From NCBI RefSeq assembly GCF_963678635.1, contig NC_087066.1:35281152-35345151 (forward strand): 64,000 nt of DNA. The letters run 5' to 3'. The position numbers were made by a program, and so were the translations under genes. The notes beneath the pieces were generated by a model. The model ran no database searches, had not been told where the DNA came from, and saw only the letters and a list, made by a program, of their open reading frames with translations. Shown piece after piece: positions 44,493 to 55,460 of the stretch (position 1 is its first letter; each line of letters starts with the position of its first letter). Source of the DNA: Symsagittifera roscoffensis (lineage: Eukaryota > Xenacoelomorpha > Acoela > Convolutidae).

Positions 44493-45129
44493 AAAATTTG
44501 ATTTTTTTACGTTAGTAAAATTCAAAAAACAATATCAATAAAGAATTAACTTTTTAGGTTTTTTCGGTGCGTTATCCTAAACACATTTTTCTTTTTCAGG
44601 TATCATTCAAGATGTTTTTCTCCGCTTAAAAAATTCAAAAGTCCAAAAGTCCAAAAAGTCCTAAGTTGGGTTTTTTGGGTCTAAGATAGCAGATAGAAAA
44701 CATATTTTATCATGAGTTATCAGTTTTTAGTCTTTGTTAGTTACTATTTTTACCTTCTTCTTTTTCACCTAAATATCCGAAGCTCCAATCAAGTCTGAAA
44801 AAATTGCAATCTATAGAAGAAACAAGAGGACCGAATTAAATTCATAAAAGCGCGCTGGGCTTTCCTCTTCTGATTATCTTACCAAATCTTGCCGTCCCAG
44901 CCGTAGGCGAGTGATGCTTCGCTGGCGTATCTAGACGCAAGAAGGATACAGCAGGTAGAATTACATTTCAACAAAACCACAGGTTGTACCGTACCTACCT
45001 ATCACTTTTTCGTTTTTTTAACTCTCAGATTTAAACTAAACCCTTTGCTTCATTTCCCAATCATTCTCGCGACTTTCTACGTAAGAGCTTCTCCGTTGCC
45101 TTCGCTGTGTGTGTTTCATGTGGGTGCCC
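44493..45129. repeat. Partial 1.2-kb repeat unit in 5.86-kb unit 2
   Basis: Counterpart of 38634-39269. It is followed by the intact SGNH reading instead of the tandem junction. Confidence 0.85.
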
Positions 45130-47570
45130 GATTCCAGGCAAAAGGCATCCCTGACTTTTCATGGAAGTTTGTATTTGGCACATCAAGGACAAATTATTTT
45201 AAACCGGCTCTTGTAAAATCTACAGTTCACTCTTACCGCGGGGCCACACTCCAAGATCTGCATGAAACAGTATTACAATGCAAATCAAAGCGCCTTAAAA
45301 CAGTTACCATTATCGCCTGGTTTATGATATTGGGCTGCATGCACGAGAAGTTGAGCAAATGTGGAAAAACTTAATCAACCAAATCACAAACAATTTCAAG
45401 CCCAAAACCCTAATTATCCCCAAAACAATCCAAAGCTCCAATAACAATGATGTTAATAGCAAACTCGACATTCATAACCATGTGCTATTTAACTGAATTA
45501 ATAAATTTGTTCATCCACATACACACATTGTTTCGCCCAATCTTAACCTAAATCTAACCCCTCACAAGTTCCGCCGAGATGGCATCCACTTCTCGTTCTT
45601 TGCTGATGAGTTCTTTGCAAAATTTCTTGCTTATAATATTTGTAAATTCTCCTGATAATCTGAGGAAACCGTTCCTCCTGAAATAATGTACGATTAAACA
45701 CATGGTATCTTATGTAACAACCACCTACCCGGTCGTGGAAATTGGTGCACAACATGCTCAGCCTACAAGCATGTAAAATGCAGCGGCCTTAACCAAGCAA
45801 GCGACCACGACGAAGTTCTCAGCTGCTTTCGCTGCACCTCCCTGATTACAGACAACACTACAACTGACATTCAAGCCACTCCAACTCAACCTCAACAAGC
45901 TCCTTCGAGCAACGATCAAAATCCTCTCATTGCAAACAGCAATGAAACTGTAACAGCAACACCCTGCCGCTGGTCAAATCCCACACCTAAACTAAAAGAT
46001 AAAATAAGAACAATCCACAGCAAAGTAGTACACTGGAAACCAGTCTTCATGATCCTCGCAAAAAACAGAATTGGAAGTATCTTTATAGAAACTGTAAGTA
46101 GAACACTCAACTCGTTGATCGAAACGCAAGAAAACACATGCACAACAGTCACTTTACCTTTAAAAAAATTAGTCAACGATAGCAGCCTAACACAGAAATG
46201 GTATGCAGACGATGGGAACGCAGTCGGAAAATTGAAAAGCCTGCGAAGATTTCTTGACAACATTATAAAACATGTAAAATATTTCGGGTAACATGTAAAA
46301 AAAATTGAAATGCCAGCTCATTGTAAAAGATGAAACATACAATGAGGCGATAAAAATTCAGAAATACCGAAATTTAAATAAAGCAAGATACCAGAGCACT
46401 TGGTTCTGTCGTAGGATTCGAGACTGAATGTAAAAAGTTCTTAGAACTCAGGTACAAGAACTTAAAAGAAAACTGAAAAAAAACTTGGCGATATTGCGAA
46501 AACATCACAACAAAACGTGTACTCCAGTTACACACAAGGGGTACAAAAAGAATTATCGTTGTTAGCTAGGACTACCCTCAATATCACAGAAAAAATTCAG
46601 GCCAGCGAGAAGATACTGCAGGAAAATCTGATTCCAAATTTGATTGGATAAGATAATATCAGCCATCAACTTAGAGACATCGCTTCTTTCCCATTAAAAG
46701 CTAAATCTATACCAAAATTAAAACACCTAAAGCCGAAAGAACAAACCAAAAGAAAACTAACATTTTGAAAAACTTGAGTGAAAATTAAAAATACGCATTT
46801 GAGTTGGCCTCCGAAAAAGGAACCTCAAACTGGTGAAATGCACTGCCAATAAGCAGAAAAAATTTTAATCTGCATAAATCCGAATTCCGGGATGGAATTT
46901 ATCTCAGATATGGATGCGAACCAACCAACATTCCACTCCCATGTGCATGTGGCCAATCATTTGACCTTAACCGCGCCCCTCCATGTGCAAAGGGTGGATA
47001 CACCCACATGAGGCATAACGAAATCGGAGATACCTTCGCCAACCTCATGTGCGAGGTTTGCTTTGAAGTTGAAATCGAACCGAAACTTCAGTCGTTGCAA
47101 GGCGAGATCTTTGTTAATAATTCAACCACAACTGATGAATGCGCTCGACTAGATGTAAAAGCAAACGGATTATGGGGCTCAAGGTTGAGCCGAACCTTCT
47201 TTGATGTCAAAGTCATCAATTGCAGGCAAAAACTTCACGAAGACTACTGAAAGACGCCTATAAGTACCACGAATCACTAAAAAACTCAAAATACCAACAG
47301 AGAATTTTACAAGTCGAATAGACCAGCTCCTGCCCGCTTATTTTTGGCTACTCAGCCAGCAGCTACTCGGACAATGCAGCGCATAGCTGAAAATTTAGTG
47401 AAAAAAGGCGTGAAAGCTACTCAGAAACAATAAACTATATAAGAACTAAGATAATCTTCGCGCTGCTCAGGAGCGCTATCCTTTGTATACGTGGGTGCAG
47501 ATTACTACATGAGTCGCAATTCAAAAACAATTCAATTAGTGCTGTTGTAGAGGAGGGTCGGTTGAGGTAA
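45121..47570 (+). pseudogene. Retroelement polyprotein remnant: SGNH - PHD - RT - finger/endonuclease-like
   Basis: Plus-strand pieces in order. The SGNH/GDSL hydrolase-like domain spans 45121-45650, with its closing DGIHFS (Asp 45578-45580, His 45587-45589). A PHD-like finger is at 45711-45841 (WCTTC, KHVKC, CFRC). The reverse transcriptase tail contains KWYADDGNAVGKL, with catalytic YADD at 46202-46213, and a thumb region to about 46700. The C-terminal part at 46870-47250 has CACGQSFDL then CAKGG, a finger in which the expected His is not seen, and ARLDVKANGLWGSRLSRTFF followed by DVKV, which resembles a PD-(D/E)xK nuclease core. It ends ISAVVEEGRLR stop 47568-47570. There are many frameshifts. 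It is clearly an animal retroelement; the exact clade is not assigned. Confidence 0.65.
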
Positions 47571-49040
47571 ATACTTTTAATGACAAGGCATGAAATTCAG
47601 ACTTGACCTAATTCACGCAATATTGTTTATTGATGTACTTATATAATGCTGGTATGGGCCCTATCCAGCTGGTGCACGACCGTACCTAAACGGAAGGGCC
47701 ACTTATATAACTTACTTTTTTTGTAGTTCCCGACTAATGCAACAATCGCTCTGCTCCAACAAAATCAATGGCCTCGATGACTTCTTTGTTGGGGCGTACG
47801 TCTGTTCGCTTGCCGAAGAAGTTTCCTTTTATTAGGAACTCACTCGTATCAATAAGTTACAAAATTCAAATCAATTGCTTTATTTTGCTTTATTTTGCTT
47901 TAAACTTGCTTTATCAATTGCTTTCACTTGCTTTAAACTTATGCTTTAAATTCCGAAGGGCGGCAGATGTTGTTTTACGCTGGGCGGCAGAAGAACTTAT
48001 TTTGAATGTGAGCCTTTGATCGTGCGAGTGTGTCACGTTTGAAGCTTCTTATTTTTCTGTGAATTATTTTTCTATGTTCGTCTGTTCTGCTTCTTCTTTA
48101 CAACTGTTCTGTTTTTACGTTGCTGTTTCATCAAAAATATGACAATTTTGAGAAACACCATGGGGTTATTCGAAACTTGGAAAAAGTCCATCAAAGAAAA
48201 TTGTTAATAACCAAAATTCACGAATGGAACTAGAGCACACGGACTTACAAAAATCCAATGCTAACCGGAATAGGTTTGGGTTGCAATGGTTAAATTTCAA
48301 ACCGTAAAAGAAATCAAGTTTGACAAATCACCAATGATTGGACTTCACCCAGAATTTAAAAATGTCAGAAAAATTTATCTGATCCTACTGCAAAGGTTCA
48401 GCCGAGGCTGTATGACCCGTCCTATGAGGTCCAAAAAGGGCTGGCATGTTCTCTAGGCAACCCTTTCGGGATGTTCGCACAAAGCAAAGTTTTGCCTTCA
48501 CTCACATTCATCTGTTTCAGGGCCACGACACCACAGGAGAGATCAGAAGAGACCAAACGGTTTTTAAGCAGCCCATGGGCTGTTGGTGCGCAGCTCCCAT
48601 GGAATACAACGAAATTGTCTACCTAGTGCCTTGTAGAAAGAGCTCGGGCTGGGTTTGTATTGTAACCCGGGAATGGATACGGCCGAATTTCAAGGTCCCA
48701 TATCTCATAAATTAAGAGATTTGAAAATAGACACCGTTGGAACTTCTTTCATTGATTGGTAACTATTTCAACCAATATCCTTTGAAGTTCGGGCTACCGC
48801 ATGCCTCAGCACTTCGAATTTTTTCTAAGAAAAATCTGTATAACTCGAGCACATGTACCGAGGCTCAGGGCAGGTAGCGTTCGTAAACAACGAATCTCTC
48901 TCAAAATACAGTCTGAGAACGCTAATTGCGCACTCGGCACTATGAACGGTAAAAACTTTTGAAAAAAAATATTGGTAAAGAGCCAGGATAGTAATCACAG
49001 CGAAAATAAGTATCTTATAGACACCTACCCTCATTACTGA
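47571..49040. other. Long non-coding stretch with a GCTTTA-rich tract
   Basis: 47873-47952 is a low-complexity run of TTGCTTTA/TTTTGCTTTA words. An 89-codon plus frame at 48446-48715 and a 101-codon minus frame at 48825-49130 overlap no recognised family. The plus-strand reading between them is interrupted. No regulatory or RNA feature could be supported. Confidence 0.4.
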
Positions 49041-49049
49041 CGGCTCCGG

Positions 49050-49560
49050 GCACAACCTATAAAATACGTGAAACGATTGAAAATTTGTGTGGAAGGCCTC
49101 CACTGGGAAGATTTTAGATACCAGATTCATTTATTTTTCTAGAATATCGAGATCAAGATTTTATACTTTCAAGAGAGAGCGCCGAAGAACTACATATTTC
49201 TAGCAGATTAACAGTCGAAATTTTGAGAGCTGGTAACTTCACAAGCTTATCGCTGCCAGGTGCCAACAAGTCGCCCAAGAATTGACCGCCCTGGCTGACT
49301 TTGTATGCAAGAAAACCGATAGCAGTATTTTTGTGCTGGGCATTCCTGAATGAGACGAGACTCGTGCGAGAGCGATGGTGACGCACAATTTTCTCTCAGC
49401 AAGAGCCGAAAGAATCTCTCCTGCCCAGAAGGCAAAAATTGAGTGAATGTATCGATGTATAGGCCGCTTTACGTTTGCTAGACTTACTTTAAACCAGACA
49501 AGATCTTTTTAAGCAATAACGTACTGAACAATTTGTAAAACATCATAAAAGGAAAGATCC
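49050..49560 (+). pseudogene. Possible SGNH-hydrolase-like fragment of the LINE
   Basis: One frame at about 49260-49440 reads QVAQELTALADFVCKKTD then SSIFVLGIPE, stop, then THNFLSARAERISPAQKAKI. The helix, strand and helix pattern resembles the central part of SGNH hydrolase domains found in cnidarian-type LINE ORF1. Stops interrupt it and no GDS or DxxH motif is visible. It lies upstream of the LINE at 50221. Low confidence. Confidence 0.3.
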
Positions 49561-50220
49561 TGTATACGAAATGCAAAAAAAATTGACCGACTTAGGTGAT
49601 CAGCGAGTAATCGAGTGCAAGACAGACAACTGTCGGTTCTTCCATCTGTGGAACAATCAACTATAGTATAACGGTTATTCGTTAGTATTGATTGTCCAAC
49701 TTAGCCTCACATGCCACCGGCCGCTCAATCCTAAACAAAAATTCCAGGTTTTTTCCAAAGGTGAAACTGGTAGGAGCCTAACAAAAACGGCCAAAAACAC
49801 ATATACAGAAACATGCAAAACCTCTAACCATTCCATACGACCACGAGAACAGTCATTCGATTGCGTAACTAGCAGATGTAGAATGCATCTACAGAAAAAC
49901 GCATGAAGTTTAAAAGCGATACAGTGACCTGCTTAAAAGACTTAGATATGAAGGTACTTCTCTTGCGTAATTGCTGTGTCGCTTGAAACCAGCTTGAGAC
50001 TGCGTTATCAGTCTTAAAAAAACTAGTCCTGATTAAAAAACCAACTGGAAAACATGGAAAACTAGATGAAGGAGATAAAAGAAACTCTATCAGAAAATTA
50101 AAACAAACTATTAAAGCCCATACAACATGCAAAAAGAAAATCCGGTCCAAAAGAAACAACGACCAACCCACTAGCTGAAACCAACCCACCAGCTGAGTAA
50201 GAATACGAAGAGTAAAATAT
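49561..50220. other. Spacer, no feature recognised
   Basis: A plus-strand 72-codon frame (49688-49906) and a minus-strand 120-codon frame (49869-50231) are present, but neither resembles a family and both are low-complexity in places. The minus frame is hydrophobic because it is the complement of lysine/asparagine-rich sequence. Confidence 0.4.
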
Positions 50221-53200
50221 AGCCAGGACAAAGATGCCAGAACATGATTTCAAGGAAGTTCAGAAACTCTTTGCCCACATGGATGTTGAATGCAAATTTA
50301 ACAATGTAATAAGACTATGGCAACAAAGAAATGATCGGAATTGAACAATACTTCTCAAATTACCATATGTCTTGCAAAAAGGGCGGATGTTATCATCAGC
50401 TAGGAAGGTGAAAAACTACAGAACACCCGTCTTTATAAGTAAAAAAACTGAAGAATGAAGAAGCAGCTATAAAAAACGCTTCGTTAAAGAAACGACGGGA
50501 ACTAGGAGAACAAGGTCAAATGAAAAAAAAAAGACTGAAGCCTCAGAGATGGCAGATTGTACAAAAGAGACCAAAATTAAAAGAATCTGACGGCAATGAA
50601 AGTTGAATCAGATTTTTATTGACTAAACACAAACCCCTGTCTTCTATTATACATTGTAAGAAGCATTCTGGAAATTTCCAGAAGAGTTTTTATCTCGAAA
50701 ACAAAACAACTGAAAAAGATCTTTGGCACAATTTTCCGGATGGATATATGGTTCAATGAGAATGTAGCCACAGGCTCAATCTTTCTCGAGAAATGGTTGA
50801 CAAAGCGTAAATGGCAAAAAAACATGGAGGTGTATTGACTTGAATAAACACTGAAATACGACGACTGCTTGGTTGAATTGAATAAAAAAACAACTGCTTG
50901 ATCACAAAAATTCTTTTAAAAAGTTCAATACTAATAGTATGTTTTTTCTGCGCTCTCAAGGGCAGTAAAAATTGTTGTTCAACCAATCCTTAATTTTTTT
51001 TGTCCTTCATTAAACTGAAATTGAGAAATGTGCTCATTGTTGGAGACATAAAAGTTGCTGATACTGACTGGTAGACCCTAATATCCTCTGACGAAGAAGA
51101 GCAGGTTTTTTCTCGATGGGTTAGCAGATATAAATTTTCAACAAATTCTCGACTACACGTAATACTATCTTATCAAACCATAATATTAACATCCGTGAAA
51201 GCGGACAACCAACTGAAGTCAGTATACACCACCAATCATCTACAATACATCGGAAAACTAAACCTCACTTTGAAACCCGAATTTTTTAGAGAAATTGTAA
51301 CAAACAATGAAATCAACTTTAGCGCATTCTCTTTTTCGAAAACAAACGGAGGCCATAAACCATTTAACATGGAAAAACCGTTTATTCCTTAGTGCCATAG
51401 CAAAGTCGATATCATGGTCGAATTGTGGTACAATTGCTTACCTAACATAGTCTCTAAATACGTTCCTAAGAAACCAGATATAGAAGCTCATTAGCACCGT
51501 ATGTGACCTCAGAAACTTCAAATCTCATCAAAATAGTTGAATCAATGAAACAAAATGTAGAAAAAATCTTACCGAACATCGATTAAACAAAATAAATTCT
51601 GTTGAAAGTCAACTTGAAATGAGAATGAACGAAGATCAGAGTTTATATGAAGAAGCTCTGTTCATTGGCTGAAACTTCTCAAAACTGCAAAAATACCTCA
51701 AAGTATTCAAAAACTGAGTCCATACCTGGTGCAATTTTCCTAGACAAGAAAACGGCGTTTTCTGACGTGAATAAACCTAAAAAATCCAACGAGTACTTTC
51801 AATGTGTTTTCAGCCAAACCACTCATATTTCTTAAGATAACTCACAATAAATTAACACATCAACGAATTTTTATAAGTAAGTGAATTCGAAACAATAATC
51901 GAAAATCTGGACCTCAACAAAGCAAAAGGACCTGATAACATTGGAAACCTTCTCTTGAAGAAACTCGGCTGTTCTATCTCTAAATCTTTGAATTCATTAT
52001 TTTACACGATTGCTATTCAATATATTTTTCGAACAACGTGGAAGTAAGTGAAATCATTCCCATTTTCAAAGCAGGAGATGAACAATTAGCTTCCAATTAC
52101 CGCCCAATAAGTCTAGTTACAGTAATGTCAAAAGTGTTAGAAAAATTAATGTTCGAGAAGTGATACCCTCATCGAAACTGATGATCTCAAAATCTCAGCC
52201 TAGTGGTAGACAAAAAGTTCCACAGTTACAAAATAAATTGAATACCTGCATGAAATATACGCTTACTATGATAACATTGAAACGAACCATCTGCCTTGTC
52301 TCTACTTGCATTTCCAAAAAGATGTTCGACAAGGTTAACCATGGAAAGATTATTGAAAAAAATAGGAGTTGTGGTTTTGCAGGATCATGCCTAAAACTAT
52401 TAGAATATTTTTTGCGTTGTAGAAAACATACTGTTTGCGTCGGACGAGCAGTATGTGACGCTTCGCCTGTATACAGTGATGTTCATCCTCTATAATAAGG
52501 ACGTACCCGAGTGCTTAATGTCTGCAAGCTTTGCTATGCTGATGATTACAAAACTTTCGGACAACCCTGCAACGATTACTATAGACGCAAAAAGAATCTG
52601 AAATCGGTGCACCAAAATTTGTAGGGAAGTTAATTTTTCAAAAACTAAAACACTTGGCATCAAAGTCAGTTCAATTGTGGAAGTAAAAAAAAACAGTAAT
52701 CGAGGAAGTAAACAAAATGAAGAGATTTTTGATACAAAACGTTTCAAAGGTTTCTGCAACTATGTGCATCGTCAGGATTTTTCCAATTAATTAATCTAAA
52801 TGACGATAAAACATCAATTTACAAATGTTATTTACAATAATTCACCTAAATTTTGGTTCAAGACAATCCTGTTAAAACATTACCAAATCACAGTTGACAT
52901 CTCTAATCACTATTTAGATTAAAATAGTTTGAACCTCGAAATTAATTATATATTTTTTAACTAATTTTTGTCTGGAAATTTCTGAGTCATAATTTTGATT
53001 TTGACATGTACGTTTTTAAAAAAGTTCTTAAAAAAGCGAACTGAAAGACATCGGTTTTATAGTAACTAATAATTTGAAGTGGACATATAATGCAAAAACA
53101 GGATCAGCCAAAGCTCTATAGGCGTTATATTCAGTAAAAAGGAATATCTCGAAACTGAAAACAAAGCATATAAAACTACTAGCCTACAAAACAAATGTTG

Positions 53201-53910
53201 CCCAGAAAATAATCGAAATTGTGCAGAGGAAAGCAACAACAAGGATTTTAGGTACATTTGTGTGCTTGAGCCGGCACTCATACACAGCTAACTTTTTCTT
53301 CATATGTCTTGACCACATTGTTTATTTTCTGTTAATAATTGAATTTTTTTACCGTTTAGGTACATATCATGGATAAAAAGACAGATTGATTCAGTCTAAT
53401 ATCCTAAAGCTGTCACTTTATCTTGAACTGCACCTTCCAATTTTACTTCATCGAATTATCAATGACAAAACAGATCTGCAGTGGGGAAAAATTTATTTTA
53501 ATATAAGAAAAAGGACAAACAAGACATTCGAGCTTAAAGAAATATGAAAGCACCAAATTCAGACTTCAAAAGTCTGAATCCGACCCAACCATCTGACTAA
53601 TTTTGTTTCTGTCACTTACAGATTTCTTATTATCTTTGTTTGCTTGAGAGAAACTCCATGAGACTTGAGAGCAACCGGAGGAACAGAGTTTGGTGCTCTG
53701 ATAAACAGACTACCGAAAACTATTGACTTCAGACGGGCCTGGTGCTCTGATAAAACTGGTGCTCTGATAAATAGACTGCCGAAAACTATTGACTTCAAAC
53801 GGGCCTTTGGATTGAAAAGCAGAATTATATGTTACTTATGGAACTACTTTGATACGAAATACCAGCACCATAACACAAACTCGGAAGATATGAACTGCAG
53901 TCAGAACTAA
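50221..53910 (+). pseudogene. LINE remnant: ORF1-like, EEP endonuclease, reverse transcriptase
   Basis: 50221-50450 reads FKEVQKLFAHMDVECKFNNV, then TILLKLPYVLQKGRMLSSAR, the C-terminal domain type seen in LINE ORF1. 51018-51180 reads VLIVGDIKVADTDW, an exonuclease-endonuclease-phosphatase core block with Lys at the usual Asn of GDxN. The RT begins near 51910 (NLDLNKAKGPDNI), then IIPIFKAGDEQLASNYRPIS at about 52050-52115, FDKVNHGKIIEK, and a YADD relic near 52534, reached only after a one-base shift. The thumb (LKWTYNAKTGSAKAL) and C-terminal tail run to 53908. There are numerous stops and frameshifts. From 51265 on it is part of the 4.62-kb array. Confidence 0.75.
53692..53807 (+). repeat. 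66-bp internal duplication in the LINE C-terminus
   Basis: GGTGCTCTGATAAACAGACT at 53692 recurs at 53758 (with a short partial copy at 53741), giving the duplicated peptide GALINRLPKTIDF twice in one frame. It is present in all three array units. Confidence 0.9.
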
Positions 53911-53920
53911 CTTCACTAGG

Positions 53921-54150
53921 AATGCGTTAAAATTGCAAATTCAAACAAACGTTTTCGCACATTTTTGTGCATCTTCAGCTTTTAAAAATTCGAAACTTCC
54001 TGTACAAAAAGATCAAAAATCATAAAAAATGTCATACACATCATTATTTCAAAACTTAAAAAATTCAACAAATCAAAAATTTACAAATATTACTGAAATT
54101 ATGGAACAACTAATATGTAACAATTGTAAAAATTTTGTCAGAAATTTCAA
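53921..54150. repeat. Penelope composite, left inverted arm (unit 1)
   Basis: About 230 bp, inverted relative to 55225-55460. The match starts at GCGTTAAAATTG and includes TTTTGTGCATCTTCAG. In the minus orientation it follows the RT; in the plus orientation the other arm follows the GIY-YIG domain. It therefore looks like the shared 3' tail of two oppositely oriented Penelope-like copies. Confidence 0.8.
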
Positions 54151-54319
54151 TCCTTCAATCACATTTCTCTTGTACTGAAGGGGGCGCAGCTTTCGAAATT
54201 TAGTATGGTACCTGTATTTGTTGGTTTTTGATACCTCCCTTAGTTCGTTTTGCTGCTTTTGTCAATTCTAATTTGTAAATCTAAAATGTAAAAATTCCCG
54301 TTTGTGTTTGATGTCTCTA

Positions 54320-54751
54320 TTAGTAACTGTAAATTTGGACGTAGTAAGTTTGCAGCCCGTAGCACCTTTTCAGGATCACCCTCACTGTTCTCTCTATATC
54401 GTCAACGTAACGGACAAATAAATTAGCTTGCTCCACTGACTTATTTTTCTTTCTTATCGCGATGCATTTTCTACAGTACGAGATGGTTTCACTTATAATT
54501 CGATACTCATCATCTGATAAATCAGCGCATTTTACGTGATACCAGTTCAAACAGCATTCACATTCTACACCTTTTGACCTGGACGTGACTTTCTTTTTGC
54601 ACTCGGGACATATTCCGTTAAGATCTTTTTCGGGCAAAAACATTTCGGGAATATCCCTAGATAGTGCAGTTTCGTATTGCTTCAGCCAAAAATTTGCCAA
54701 AATAACGGCAATAGATGCCCCATTGCCAAACCATCTTTCTGAACGTAACAT
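54320..54751 (-). pseudogene. Penelope-like RT, C-terminal palm with inserted PHD finger (unit 1)
   Basis: 143-codon frame. RT motif B-like block SIAVILANFWLKQYETALSR (residues 14-33); a PHD finger with C48, C51, C64, C67, H72, C75, C93, C96 (minus 54464-54610); then the catalytic block LFVRYVDDIERTV with YVDD at 114-117. The ligand spacing and the W/Y-x-H core match a C4HC3 PHD finger. It continues, in biological order, the RT N-terminal part at 55441-55815, from which it is separated by 690 bp containing an opposite-strand GIY-YIG piece. The frame is open and identical or nearly so in all three units. Truncated after the YVDD block, so not a working RT. Confidence 0.75.
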
Positions 54752-54773
54752 GTTGCCTTGGACTTGAAATGGA

Positions 54774-54827
54774 CTTGACTAACTGCCATGTTCAACAGTC
54801 TCTTCGTGTACATGGCAGTTAGTCAAG
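54774..54827. repeat. Perfect 18-bp stem hairpin (unit 1)
   Basis: CTTGACTAACTGCCATGT (54774-54791) and its exact complement (54810-54827) flank an 18-base loop. It sits at the head-to-head junction between minus-strand RT and plus-strand GIY-YIG pieces. Two GTAAGTGGGTGC words 18 bases apart follow at once. Confidence 0.9.
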
Positions 54828-54856
54828 TAAGTGGGTGCTAACATGTAAGTGGGTGC

Positions 54857-55117
54857 AAATCCATCTATGTTGGCCAGACGGTCCGACATCTCACCACAAG
54901 GATTGAGGAACACCGAAAAAAGGATACCCCAGTTGGACAGCATTTAAGGCAGTGTGGTAGTGAGAGTGGTAAGTCTGAGTTTAATTGGAAAATAATCAAC
55001 CAGGCGTCCAGCAGCATCAAGTTACTTACATTAGAGGCGCTGCACATTAGGAAAGAGAGATCGGGAACTAACACGCGCGACGAGTTTAGAAGTAGGGAGC
55101 TGACACTAAAGCTTTAG
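54857..55117 (+). pseudogene. Penelope-like GIY-YIG endonuclease fragment (unit 1)
   Basis: 86-codon open frame. KSIYVGQTVRHLTTRIEEHR carries the YIG strand (YVG) and the following Arg helix; VGQHLRQ and then LTLEALHIRKERSG carry the catalytic Glu helix. The stop is at 55115-55117. The preceding GIY strand and any Cys-rich linker are missing, so the domain is N-terminally truncated. Penelope-like elements have this domain at the C-terminus of the RT. Here it lies on the strand opposite to the neighbouring RT pieces. Confidence 0.75.
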
Positions 55118-55224
55118 TTCCAGAATCGAAAAATTCTGGCTAAAACAACAAAATTTTGAAAAAACTTACATGTTAGCATTAAAATTAGCCACAAAACGAA
55201 AATGTGAAAATGAAATTGAAAAAA

Positions 55225-55460
55225 ACTCTCAAAAATTTGTGACAAAATGTTTTAAAATGTTACATAATAGTTGTTACATAATTTCAGTGATATTTGTAAA
55301 GTTTTGATTGGTTGAATTTTTAAAATTTTGAAGTAATGATGTGTGTGACACTTTTTATGATCTTTGATCATTTTGTACAGATAGTTTAGAATTTTTAAAA
55401 CCTGAAGATGCACAAAATGTGCAAAAACGTTTGTTTGAATTTACAATTTTAACGTATTCT
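55225..55460. repeat. Penelope composite, right inverted arm (unit 1)
   Basis: Complement of 53921-54150 with about 85-90 percent visual identity. It abuts the RT N-terminal fragment at 55441. Confidence 0.8.

Larger units (their letters stand above)
39280..45129. repeat. 5.86-kb tandem repeat unit 2
   Basis: Near-identical to 33409-39269, with small indels (16 bases lost near 39759, single-base changes elsewhere). At its right end the flank continues into the full SGNH domain at 45130, so unit 2 holds the original right junction. Confidence 0.9.

Noticed and set aside
49869-50231. Minus-strand hydrophobic 120-residue protein with membrane segments
   Set aside because: It is the complement of lysine/asparagine-rich LINE sequence, with no supporting domain or context.
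54774-54827. Hammerhead ribozyme, known from some Penelope-like elements
   Set aside because: No CUGANGA / GAAA core is present in or near the hairpin. CTGATGA words elsewhere (about 4119, 52188) lie in coding remnants without the other conserved parts.
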